Shown here in pieces: positions 50,565 to 58,196 of a stretch of 64,000 nucleotides of DNA (position 1 is its first letter; each line of letters begins with the position of its first letter). The translations under genes and the position numbers were made by a program. Under the pieces are notes generated by a model, which was not told where the DNA came from, ran no database searches, and worked only from the letters and a program-made list of their open reading frames with translations. The DNA is from Olsenella_K absiana (GTDB lineage Bacteria; Actinomycetota; Coriobacteriia; Coriobacteriales; Atopobiaceae). The DNA lies in assembly GCF_036408855.1 (NCBI RefSeq), contig NZ_JAZGJQ010000003.1, positions 186,001 to 250,000 on the forward strand, written 5' to 3'.

Positions 50565-51005
50565 ATGAGCATAACCCCCCTGGAGCTCGCTAAGGTCGCC
50601 GCCATCGCCGCGGACGAGAAGAAGGCGCAGGACATCGTCCTGCTCGACCTCACGGAGCTGTCCGACGTCTGCGACTACTTCCTGATCGCAAGCGCCGGCA
50701 ACGCGCACCTGATGGACGCCGTTGTCGACGGCATCGAGGAGCGCGTCTGGAAGAACGCGCAGGTGAAGCCCCTTGCGAGAGAGGGACAGAACGGCACCAG
50801 GTGGGTCCTTCTGGACTACGGGTCGCTCGTCGTCCACGTCTTCGACCCCGAGGTGCGCGAGTACTACCGCCTCGAGCGGCTGTGGGGCGAGGCCCCGCGC
50901 GTGCCGCTCGACCTCGAGGGCGCGCTTGGCCTGGAGGAGGTCGCGCCCACGGCGGCGGTCGCGGAGGGTGCGGCCGAGAAGGACGGGCCGGCTGGGGAGG
51001 AATAG
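50565..51005 (+). CDS. rsfS: Ribosomal silencing factor RsfS
   Basis: RsfS binds L14 and blocks subunit joining when nutrients are short. The 146-residue protein has the family core: AADEKKAQDIVLLDLTELSD, VCDYFLIASAGNAHLMDAVV, and WVLLDYGSLVVHVFDPEVRE then YYRLERLWGEAP. The last 30 residues are an Ala/Glu/Gly tail without known function. I prefer ATG 50565, which has AGGAG four bases upstream, over the GTG at 50544 that overlaps the yqeK stop. Confidence 0.95.
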   Translation: MSITPLELAKVAAIAADEKKAQDIVLLDLTELSDVCDYFLIASAGNAHLMDAVVDGIEERVWKNAQVKPLAREGQNGTRWVLLDYGSLVVHVFDPEVREYYRLERLWGEAPRVPLDLEGALGLEEVAPTAAVAEGAAEKDGPAGEE

Positions 51006-51020
51006 CGGGACACGAATCGC

Positions 51021-51042
51021 GGGGCGCCGGAGCGGGCGCCCC
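51021..51042. terminator. Bidirectional hairpin between rsfS and dinB
   Basis: GGGGCGCC (51021-51028) pairs with GGCGCCCC (51035-51042) around a six-base loop, between two converging genes and just past the dinB stop codon. It lacks a U-tract. Confidence 0.55.
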
Positions 51043-51045
51043 GAA

Positions 51046-52473
51046 CTAGTCGTCGTCCTTGTCCATGGGCGCCGTGTCGGAGGATGCGTCCCTCATCCTG
51101 AGGTCGCGTCCGAACGACACGGCGTTCTTGCCGAAGCGCTCCCGCAGCCGGTCCGCGGTGACGCTCAGCTCGCGCATGCGCTCGTCGCGATCGGCGCGCT
51201 CGAGGCTCCTCGCGGCGCGTGTGCGGGGGCTCGCGCCCCTCTCGGTCCGCGTCTCGTGCGGGTCGGGTGCGCTTGCGGGCTCGTCGGAGGGCGCGTCGTC
51301 GAAGAGCCTGAGCTGGGTCGGCCTCGCGGAGAAGTCCGACACGGCGACGCCCACAAGCCTGACGGGGGTGCCCGGGCTCCAGGCGACGCGAAGGAGCCCC
51401 CGGGCGGCGCGCCCGAAGACGGCCTCGTTGTCGGTCGCGTCCTCGAGCTGGCACTGGGCCGTGTGGGTCGTGGTCGCGTCGAACTTGAGCTTCAGGGTCA
51501 CGCGCCGACCGCTGAGGCCCTTCCTCCTCAGGCGTGCGCCGACGAGGGAGCTCACGTGCGCTATGGCCGCGAGCACGTCGGCCTCCTCCGTGAGGTCGTG
51601 CGAGAAGGTCCGCTCGTTCGAGACGGACCTTGGCGCCTCGCGCTCGCTCGAGAGCCTAACGACGCTGCGCTCGCGGCCCAGGGCGCGCTCGCGGAGCCTG
51701 GGGCCGGAGACGCCGAGCAGGGCCTCGAGCTCCACGGGGTCGGCGCGGCCGAGCTCCCCCAGGGTCCGTATCCCCGCCCCTGCGAGCTTGGCCTGGGTGG
51801 CGGCGCCGATGCCGCTCATCGCGCGGACCGGCAGGGGTGCGAGGAAGGAGGCCTCCATGCCCGGCATGACGATGGTGAGGCCCCGCGGCTTGTCGCGCTC
51901 CGAGGCGACCTTGGCGATGGTCTTGCTCGTCCCGAGCCCGATGGAGCAGGTCACCCCGAGGGCGCTCACCTCCTCCTGCAGCTCCCTGCAGACGAGGATG
52001 GGGTCGCGCCCGGCGCGTCCCGGAGTGACGTCGAAGAAGGCCTCGTCGATGGAGACCTGCTCGACGCGGGGCGTCCGGTTGCGGATGAGGCCCATGACCT
52101 CGTCGCTCACCTGTCGGTAGCGGTCGAAGTGCCCGGTCGTCCAGACGGCGTCGGGGCAGAGGCGGAGCGCCTGGGCCGAGGGCATGGCGGAATGGACGCC
52201 GAACGCCCTTGCCTCGTAGGAGGCGCAGGAGACGACGCCCCTGTGCTCCGTCGAGCCACCGACGATGAGGGGGCGCCCGGCGAGCTCTGGGTGGTCGAGG
52301 CGCTCGACGGAGGCGAAGAAGGCGTCGAGGTCGAGGAGGCCGATCGCGGGCCCCTCCCACGCGAGGCCGCCTGCGAGCGGAGACCTCGGGCGCCGCGCCC
52401 CCTCGCCGCGTCTGCGCCCCTCCAGGGGGCCCCGCGCGCTGGCCTCCTCGTGCAGAGGCCCTTCTCCGCCCAT
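51046..52473 (-). CDS. dinB: DNA polymerase IV (Y-family translesion polymerase)
   Basis: A low-fidelity polymerase that bypasses DNA damage. The 475-residue protein has the catalytic motifs GLLDLDAFFASVE and QVSIDEAFFDVTPG, a helix-hairpin-helix region (PVRAMSGIGAATQAKLAGAG) and the little-finger domain. The clamp-binding motif TQLRLFDD is followed by a roughly 75-residue tail. That tail contains RMRELSVTADRLRERFG, a pattern seen at the ends of DinB/UmuC-type proteins. The N-terminus carries about 40 basic extra residues. ATG 52473 lies two bases after the histidine kinase stop, so the polymerase appears to be the third gene of a two-component operon. Confidence 0.93.
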   Translation of the reverse strand: MGGEGPLHEEASARGPLEGRRRGEGARRPRSPLAGGLAWEGPAIGLLDLDAFFASVERLDHPELAGRPLIVGGSTEHRGVVSCASYEARAFGVHSAMPSAQALRLCPDAVWTTGHFDRYRQVSDEVMGLIRNRTPRVEQVSIDEAFFDVTPGRAGRDPILVCRELQEEVSALGVTCSIGLGTSKTIAKVASERDKPRGLTIVMPGMEASFLAPLPVRAMSGIGAATQAKLAGAGIRTLGELGRADPVELEALLGVSGPRLRERALGRERSVVRLSSEREAPRSVSNERTFSHDLTEEADVLAAIAHVSSLVGARLRRKGLSGRRVTLKLKFDATTTHTAQCQLEDATDNEAVFGRAARGLLRVAWSPGTPVRLVGVAVSDFSARPTQLRLFDDAPSDEPASAPDPHETRTERGASPRTRAARSLERADRDERMRELSVTADRLRERFGKNAVSFGRDLRMRDASSDTAPMDKDDD

Positions 52474-52475
52474 GG

Positions 52476-53744
52476 CTAGGCCTGCCCGCGGAGCTGCGAG
52501 GGCTGCCTCAGGGGGAGGGTCACCGAGAGCGTCGTGCCCGCCTCCTCGCTGCTCGTGGCGTGGATGTCGCCCCCGGAGGAGATGGCGACGGACTTGGCGA
52601 TGGCGAGCCCGAGCCCGAAGCCGCCCGCCCTGGGGTCCCTCGAGCGGGCCTGGTCCGTGCGGTAGAAGCGGTCGAAGATGTGCTTGAGGTCTTCGGGCGC
52701 GATGACGTCCCCCACGTTCGTGACAGAAAGGACGCAGCTGCGGCCCTGCCGCCTGAGGGAGACCGTGACCGTGGTGCCCGCGTAGGCGTACTTGCAGGCG
52801 TTGTCGAGCAGGATCCTCACCAGCCGCGAGAGCCACACCTCGTCTCCGGTGACGTGGACGTCGCCCTCGATCGAGTCCTCGATGACCGAGCCGCGCTCGA
52901 AGGCCACGGCGTCGAACTCGAGGGAGGCGCTCTCGACCACCTCGGAGAGGTCCACGTCGTCCTTGCGCGAGATGCCGCCCGCCCCGAGCTGGTCCTCGTC
53001 GGCGCGTGCAAGCTCGAGCAGCTCCTCGACGAGCCCCTTCATGTGGGACGACTCGTCGGCGGTGCTCTCGATCCAGCGGCGGCTGCCGGCGGGGAGCCCC
53101 TCCTCCCTGAGGAGGATCTCGGTGTTGGCGATGATCACGGAGAGCGGCGTCTTGAGTTCGTGGGAGGCGTCGGCGATGAAGCGGTGCTGCTGCTCCCAGG
53201 CGTCCTCGACCGGCTGCAGGATCCAGCCGGAGAGCCACCAGGATATGGCGGCGAGCGCGGCGAGGCCCATGATGACGATCGCCACGTCCTGGAGCAGCTG
53301 CGCGCGAAGGGAGTAGTAGGACCCGTAGGTGTCGACCATCGCCACGCGCAGGGCGCCGTCGGAGAGGAGGGCCTTGCGCCAGGCGACGTGCGCCGTGGCG
53401 TCGTAGCCCTCGGAGGACTCGGAGCGGGAGGCCGTCTCGAGGATCTTCCTGAAGACGTCCTTGTCGATGACGACGGAGCTGTAGTTGGACTCGAGGACCA
53501 CGCCGCTCTGGTCCACGTCGACCGTGATGGCGAGCACCTTGGGGGCGCGCGCCTCCGAGCTGCCCGCGGGGTACTCGGAGATGCTGCGGACGTTGCCGCT
53601 CAGGCCGAGCTCGAGCGCCTCCGAGATGACCCCCTGCTGCGTGTGGTACAGCGAGAAGAACGAGGTGGAGAACGCCAGGACGAGGACGGACCCGACCATG
53701 ACCAGGATGACGGCGACGAGCTTTCGCCTGAGCCTCTTCAGCAT
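52476..53744 (-). CDS. Sensor histidine kinase
   Basis: A membrane two-component kinase of 422 residues. It has an N-terminal transmembrane helix (about 8-30), an extracytoplasmic domain of about 130 residues with no recognised fold, and a second helix (about 155-180). The phosphoacceptor H-box is FIADASHELKTPLSVI. ATP-binding motifs are the N box LDNACKYAYAG, and GFGLGLAIAKSV for the G box. There is no clear HAMP domain between the second helix and the H-box. The partner regulator gene is 27 bases upstream and dinB follows two bases downstream. The stimulus is unknown. Confidence 0.94.
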   Translation of the reverse strand: MLKRLRRKLVAVILVMVGSVLVLAFSTSFFSLYHTQQGVISEALELGLSGNVRSISEYPAGSSEARAPKVLAITVDVDQSGVVLESNYSSVVIDKDVFRKILETASRSESSEGYDATAHVAWRKALLSDGALRVAMVDTYGSYYSLRAQLLQDVAIVIMGLAALAAISWWLSGWILQPVEDAWEQQHRFIADASHELKTPLSVIIANTEILLREEGLPAGSRRWIESTADESSHMKGLVEELLELARADEDQLGAGGISRKDDVDLSEVVESASLEFDAVAFERGSVIEDSIEGDVHVTGDEVWLSRLVRILLDNACKYAYAGTTVTVSLRRQGRSCVLSVTNVGDVIAPEDLKHIFDRFYRTDQARSRDPRAGGFGLGLAIAKSVAISSGGDIHATSSEEAGTTLSVTLPLRQPSQLRGQA

Positions 53745-53771
53745 GTGCCACTCCTAGCGGACGCGGCGCGC

Positions 53772-54449
53772 CTACTGGTCCAGCACCTCCAGGCGGTAGC
53801 CGAGCATCCTCAGCGTCGTGATGAGCACCTTAGAGTGTAGGTGGTTGATCTTCTTGCGGAGGAACGAGATGTAGGCCTCGACGGAATTCTCCGACGCCTC
53901 GCCGTCCATGCCCCAGACGCGGGTCAGGAGGTCCTGCTTGGAGACGACGCGCGAGTTGGAGCTCATGAGCATCCGCATGACCTCGAACTCCTTGCCGGAC
54001 AGGTGGACGCTCCTGGACTCGCAGGACAGGTCGTGCGTGTTGAGGTCGAGCTTGAGGTCACCGAAGGTCGCGACGTCGAGGATCACGTCCCCCTTGCGCC
54101 TGGTGAGGGCGCGCAGGCGCGCGAGGAGCTCGGGGGCCTCGAAGGGCTTGGTCATGTAGTCGTCCGCGCCCGCGTCGAGGCCCTCGACCTTGTCCGTCGT
54201 GGCGGTGCGCGCCGTGAGCATGAGGACGGGGATGGCGTTGCCCGTGCGGCGCAGCTCGTGCACCAGGTCGAAGCCGTTCATGCCCGGGAGCATGACGTCG
54301 AGTACGATCGCGTCGTAGAGGCCGCTCTGAGCGCTCGCGAGCCCGGCTTTGCCGTCGTAGGCCGCCTCTGCGTTGAACGAGGCGTCCTCGAGGATGTGGC
54401 AGATGGCGTCTGCGAGATTGCGCTCGTCTTCGACAACGAGAATGTTCAT
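53772..54449 (-). CDS. OmpR/PhoB-family response regulator
   Basis: A DNA-binding regulator of 225 residues. The receiver domain has acidic pocket VVEDE, phosphoacceptor Asp51 in AIVLDVMLPG, and Lys in YMTKPFEAPELLAR. The winged-helix output domain (about 130-220) has LSGKEFEVMRMLMSSNSRVV and SVEAYISFLRKKI. ATG 54449 is chosen because AAGGGGG sits five bases before it, rather than the upstream ATG. It is the first gene of the regulator-kinase-dinB operon and is divergent from rpsP. Confidence 0.95.
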   Translation of the reverse strand: MNILVVEDERNLADAICHILEDASFNAEAAYDGKAGLASAQSGLYDAIVLDVMLPGMNGFDLVHELRRTGNAIPVLMLTARTATTDKVEGLDAGADDYMTKPFEAPELLARLRALTRRKGDVILDVATFGDLKLDLNTHDLSCESRSVHLSGKEFEVMRMLMSSNSRVVSKQDLLTRVWGMDGEASENSVEAYISFLRKKINHLHSKVLITTLRMLGYRLEVLDQ

Positions 54450-54605
54450 GTGGCCCCCTTCGGTAGCAGTGCCACGCACTGCATACTCTTTTACAAGGCG
54501 AAGCTTGAGAGGATATTACGCCCTGACACTCAAAGCTTTCTGAATGCCCGCCAGTCTGGGAACGTATTCAGGGGCGATTCGACGCCAATTCACAGAAACT
54601 GCACT

Positions 54606-54633
54606 TTGCAGACTCTGGGCCATGTCGTATCAT
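54606..54633 (+). promoter_or_regulatory. Promoter of the rpsP operon
   Basis: TTGCAG (54606-54611) and TATCAT (54628-54633) are spaced by 16 bases, about 75 bases upstream of the rpsP start. The 259-base gap between the response regulator and rpsP holds no other supported gene. Confidence 0.6.
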
Positions 54634-54708
54634 TACCTACTGCTTGTATGGCTTAGCGGTGCGGCCTACACCACACACCCCAGCGCCGCTCGTCTGAAGG
54701 AGTTTTCA

Positions 54709-55020
54709 TTGGCAGTCAAGATTCGTATGGCACGCCACGGTGCCAAGAAGCGCCCCTACTACCGCGTCGTCGTCGCAGACGGCCGCATGCCGCGTGACGG
54801 CCGCTACATCGAGCAGGTCGGCCGCTACAACCCGCTGACCAACCCCAAGACCATCGAGCTCGACCTCGAGAAGATCGACGAGTGGATCTCCAAGGGCGCC
54901 CAGCCCTCCAACACCGTCGCCCACCTGATCGACATCGTGCGCACCGGTGCCACTGCTCCCGAGAAGAAGCAGAAGGTCTCCAAGAAGCAGGCTGCCAAGG
55001 CCGCCAGCTCCGAAGAGTAA
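54709..55020 (+). CDS. rpsP: 30S ribosomal protein S16
   Basis: A small-subunit ribosomal protein. The N-terminus (M)AVKIRMARHGAKKRPYYRVV and the following DGRYIEQVGRYNPLTNP are diagnostic. The start is a TTG at 54709, preceded by AAGGAG. No ATG fits the conserved N-terminus. The 103 residues include a short Lys/Ala-rich C-terminal tail. It heads the usual rpsP-khpA-rimM-trmD order. Confidence 0.97.
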   Translation: MAVKIRMARHGAKKRPYYRVVVADGRMPRDGRYIEQVGRYNPLTNPKTIELDLEKIDEWISKGAQPSNTVAHLIDIVRTGATAPEKKQKVSKKQAAKAASSEE

Positions 55021-55023
55021 ATC

Positions 55024-55323
55024 GTGGCTGCACAGGACATGGTCGACGAGGAGGCTCTCGATGACGCCTCTGAGGAGATGCCCTCGGACAAGGTAGCTGA
55101 CCTCGTTGAGTACATCGTATGCGGCCTTGTCGACGATGAGGATGCGGTCTCCCTCGACGTCACCGACGGCGAGGAGGGCTCCCTCATCGAGGTGAGCTGC
55201 GCCGAGGAGGACGCGGGGAGGATTATCGGTCGCCGTGGTCGCACGATCAAGGCGATCAGGACCCTCGCCCGCGCGCTCGGCCAGCGCGTGGGGACCTCGG
55301 TCGAGGTCGAGGTGTTGGGTTAG
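55024..55323 (+). CDS. khpA: KH-domain RNA-binding protein KhpA
   Basis: A small RNA-binding protein that, with KhpB, affects cell division and elongation in streptococci. The single KH domain contains the GxxG loop in RIIGRRGRTIKAIRTLARAL near residue 75. The protein has 99 residues, with an acidic N-terminal extension of about 20 residues not seen in shorter relatives. The GTG start is three bases after the rpsP stop. Confidence 0.92.
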   Translation: MAAQDMVDEEALDDASEEMPSDKVADLVEYIVCGLVDDEDAVSLDVTDGEEGSLIEVSCAEEDAGRIIGRRGRTIKAIRTLARALGQRVGTSVEVEVLG

Positions 55324-55329
55324 GTCATC

Positions 55330-55881
55330 TTGATCAGCGACTACAAGCTCATAGCCCACATAGAGAAGGCCCATGGCAAGAGGGGGGAGTTCGTGGCGGC
55401 GTCCGTCCACGGGCTTCCCCCTCTCATGCACGAGGGCATGCGCGTGGCGGTCGTCCCGCCGCGGCTCAAGGGAGACCGCTTCCACGTGGTCGAGCGCGCG
55501 GACTCGGGAGGGGCGCGCGCGAGCCAGCTCGTGGCGCTCTCCGGCGTGTCGGACCTCGACGCGGCGGAGGGCCTGCGCGGCCGCTACCTGCTCGCGCGGC
55601 GCGAGGACCTCCCGGCGGACGTGGAGCTCATGGACGCGGAGACGATGGTCGGACGCACGGTGACGGACGCCTCGGCGGGGGAGCTCGGCAGGGTCGCCGA
55701 GGTCATCCGCACCCCCGCGCACGACGTCTGGGCGATCGACACGGGCGCAGGCGAGCTGCTCCTGCCCGTGGTGGACGCCATAGGCGCGACGCTCGCGGCA
55801 GACGGCGAGGTGGCCGTGAGCGTCCCCGCGCATCTATTGGAAGAGCTTCGCAGGGGAGACTCCGAGGGGGACGAGGCATGA
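55330..55881 (+). CDS. rimM: Ribosome maturation factor RimM
   Basis: RimM assists 30S head assembly by binding S19. The 183-residue protein has the N-terminal beta-barrel (YKLIAHIEKAHGKRGEFVAA and LSGVSDLDAAEGLRGRYLLA). The C-terminal PRC-barrel follows (ELGRVAEVIRTPAHDVWAID then GELLLPVVDAIG). The TTG at 55330 places the conserved start correctly, although its ribosome site is poor. The stop overlaps the trmD ATG (ATGA). Confidence 0.92.
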   Translation: MISDYKLIAHIEKAHGKRGEFVAASVHGLPPLMHEGMRVAVVPPRLKGDRFHVVERADSGGARASQLVALSGVSDLDAAEGLRGRYLLARREDLPADVELMDAETMVGRTVTDASAGELGRVAEVIRTPAHDVWAIDTGAGELLLPVVDAIGATLAADGEVAVSVPAHLLEELRRGDSEGDEA

Positions 55882-56639
55882 GGTTCGAGACCCTGTCGGT
55901 CTTCCCGCAGGTGTTCGCCCCCTACCTCGACGAGTCGATCATGGGGCGCGCCCAGAGGCGGGGAATCTTCGAGTTCTGTGCCTACGACCTGCGAGACTGG
56001 ACGCATGACAGGCACCGTACCGTGGACGACGCGCCCTTCGGCGGCGGCCAGGGGATGCTCATGAAGCCCGCCCCCATCTTCGAGGCGGTGCGGGCCATAT
56101 CGGCTATGCACGAGGAGCGCCCGCACGTCGTGTTCTTCTCGCCCTGCGGCGAGCGCTACGACGAGTCCGCGGCGAGGCGGCTGGCCGCCATGGACCGGGT
56201 GCTGCTGGTCTGCGGGCGCTACGAGGGGATGGACGAGCGGGCCTACGAGCTCGCGGACGAGACGCTCTCGCTGGGCGACTACGTGCTCACCGGTGGGGAG
56301 CTCGCCGCCCTCGTCGTCATCGACTCGGTCGTGAGGCTCCTTCCCGGCGCCCTCGGAGACGAGAAGAGCGCGGAGGACGAGAGCTTCTCGGACGGCCTCC
56401 TCGAATACGCCCAGTACACGAGGCCGGCGAACTTCGAGGGCCTCGAGGTCCCGCCCGTGCTACTATCCGGGGACCACGCCGCAGTGCGCGCCTGGCGCAG
56501 GAGGAGCTCGGTGGAGCGGACGGCACTCTGGCGTCCGGACCTCCTCGAGGGCGCCGAGCTCACCGAGGAGGAGCGTGCCTGGGCGCGCGAGGCCGCGAAG
56601 GGGCCCCTTGGGGAAGGCGAAGCCGAGAAGGCGGATTAG
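55878..56639 (+). CDS. trmD: tRNA (guanine-N1)-methyltransferase TrmD
   Basis: The enzyme methylates G37 of tRNAs with SAM, preventing frameshifting. The trefoil-knot SPOUT fold is shown by LLVCGRYEGMDERAYELADE and LSLGDYVLTGGELAALVVID. The N-terminal MRFETLSVFPQVFAPYLDES is standard, and DDAPFGGGQGMLMKP is the other signature. The 253 residues are a normal length. rplS, which often follows trmD, is not present. lepB follows after ten bases. Confidence 0.97.
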   Translation: MRFETLSVFPQVFAPYLDESIMGRAQRRGIFEFCAYDLRDWTHDRHRTVDDAPFGGGQGMLMKPAPIFEAVRAISAMHEERPHVVFFSPCGERYDESAARRLAAMDRVLLVCGRYEGMDERAYELADETLSLGDYVLTGGELAALVVIDSVVRLLPGALGDEKSAEDESFSDGLLEYAQYTRPANFEGLEVPPVLLSGDHAAVRAWRRRSSVERTALWRPDLLEGAELTEEERAWAREAAKGPLGEGEAEKAD

Positions 56640-56649
56640 GGAGGCCGGG

Positions 56650-57198
56650 ATGGGCCGCAGGGGAGCAGGAAGGGCGGCCCTGGACTGGGTCGTCACGATC
56701 GCAGTGGCGCTCGTGATAGCGGTGCTGCTCAGGACCTTCGTCTTCGAGGTGTACATCGTCCCGTCGGGCTCGATGCTCGAGACCATCCAGGAGGGCGACA
56801 GGCTGGTGGGAGAGAAGGTCAGCTACCGGTTGGCGGGACCCAGGGCAGGCGACGTCGTCACCTTCAACGACCCGCAGGACCCCTCGGTCACCCTCATCAA
56901 GCGCGTGGTCGCCGTCGGCGGGCAGACTGTCGACATGCACGACGGCGTCCTCTACATCGACGGCTTGCCCCAGCAGGAGAGCTACACCGAGGGCAAGCCG
57001 ACCGAGCCCCTGCCTACCAACGTGGTGGACGGTGGGCTAAGCTATCCGTATACCGTGCCCGAGGGCTGCCTCTGGGTCATGGGCGACAACAGGACGAACT
57101 CTCTCGACTCGCGCTACTTCGGTCCCATCAGCGTGAGCGACGTGACGTCCCACGCCGCGTTCATATTCTGGCCCCTCCCCGATGCTGGGGGCCTCTAG
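56650..57198 (+). CDS. lepB: Signal peptidase I
   Basis: A membrane serine protease removing signal peptides from exported proteins. The 182-residue protein has one N-terminal transmembrane helix (about 12-30, VVTIAVALVIAVLLRTFVF). The catalytic Ser is in IVPSGSMLETI and the catalytic Lys in TLIKRVVAVGG. The box E region is MGDNRTNSLDSRYFGPI. ATG 56650 follows GGGAGG. Earlier in-frame codons overlap trmD. It closes the rpsP-trmD transcription unit. Confidence 0.95.
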   Translation: MGRRGAGRAALDWVVTIAVALVIAVLLRTFVFEVYIVPSGSMLETIQEGDRLVGEKVSYRLAGPRAGDVVTFNDPQDPSVTLIKRVVAVGGQTVDMHDGVLYIDGLPQQESYTEGKPTEPLPTNVVDGGLSYPYTVPEGCLWVMGDNRTNSLDSRYFGPISVSDVTSHAAFIFWPLPDAGGL

Positions 57199-57208
57199 GA
57201 GGCGAGGG

Positions 57209-57231
57209 CGCGCGGTTGGGGGGCCGCGCGA
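57209..57231 (+). other. Hairpin between lepB and glyQ
   Basis: CGCGCGG and CCGCGCG flank an eight-base G-rich loop, shortly after the lepB stop. No U-tract follows. A weak terminator or leader structure is possible. Confidence 0.35.
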
Positions 57232-57287
57232 AGGCATCGCACCTCAAGTAAGCGTATGGAGCGCCAACGAGCGGGAAAGGACGGGGT

Positions 57288-58196
57288 ATGAGAGACAACT
57301 CGCTTACCTTCCAGGACATGATCTTGAAGCTCACACACTATTGGGCGGAGCTCGGCTGCACCGTCATGCAGCCCTACGACAGCGAGGTCGGCGCGGGTAC
57401 CTTCCACACCGCGACGACCCTGCGCTCCCTCGGCCCCGCCGCGTGGCGCACGGCCTACCCGCAGCCTTGCCGCCGGCCCGCGGACGGGCGCTATGGCGAG
57501 AACCCCAACCGCATGCAGCACTACTACCAGTATCAGGTCCTCATCAAGCCGTCGCCGGTCGACTCGCAGGACCTCTTCTTGGGCTCGCTCGCGGCCATCG
57601 GCCTCGACCCCAAGGACCACGACGTCCGCTTCGTCGAGGACGACTGGGAGAGCCCGACCCTCGGCGCCTGGGGCTTGGGCTGGGAGGTCTGGATCGACGG
57701 GATGGAGTGCACGCAGTTCACCTACTTCCAGCAGGTGGGCGGCATCGACGTTGACCCCGTGCCGGTCGAGATAACCTATGGCCTCGAGAGGATCGCCATG
57801 TACATCCAGGGCGTGGACTCCGTCTACGACCTCGTCTGGAGCTATCTGCCCGGCGGCAAGCCCATGACCTACGGCGACGTCTTCCTCGAGAACGAGCGCG
57901 AGTTCTCCGCCTACAACTTCGAGATCGCCAACGTCGAGATGATGCGCAACAAGTTCGACGACTACGAGGAGGAGTGCCACTCCTGCCTGAGGGCGCACCT
58001 GCCGCTGCCCGCCTACGACTGCGTCCTCAAGTGCAGCCACGCGTTCAACCTGCTGGACTCCCGCGGCGCCATCTCCGCTACCGAGCGCGCCAACTACATC
58101 CTGCGCGTGCGCGAGGTCGCGAAGCTCTGCTGCGAGGCGTACCTCGCCGAGGTCGCCGGAAAAGACGATGACGCCCAGAAGGGGGAGGTGGCCTAG
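57288..58196 (+). CDS. glyQ: Glycine--tRNA ligase, alpha subunit
   Basis: The catalytic subunit of the bacterial alpha2-beta2 glycyl-tRNA synthetase. The 302-residue protein starts LTFQDMILKLTHYWAELGC and contains MQPYDSEVGAGTFHTATTLR, YGENPNRMQHYYQYQVLIKP and the class II motif TYGLERIAMYIQG. The beta subunit follows without any gap (TAG then ATG). Use of the two-subunit enzyme rather than the single-chain GlyRS of most actinobacteria is a taxonomic hint for Coriobacteriia. Confidence 0.97.
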   Translation: MRDNSLTFQDMILKLTHYWAELGCTVMQPYDSEVGAGTFHTATTLRSLGPAAWRTAYPQPCRRPADGRYGENPNRMQHYYQYQVLIKPSPVDSQDLFLGSLAAIGLDPKDHDVRFVEDDWESPTLGAWGLGWEVWIDGMECTQFTYFQQVGGIDVDPVPVEITYGLERIAMYIQGVDSVYDLVWSYLPGGKPMTYGDVFLENEREFSAYNFEIANVEMMRNKFDDYEEECHSCLRAHLPLPAYDCVLKCSHAFNLLDSRGAISATERANYILRVREVAKLCCEAYLAEVAGKDDDAQKGEVA

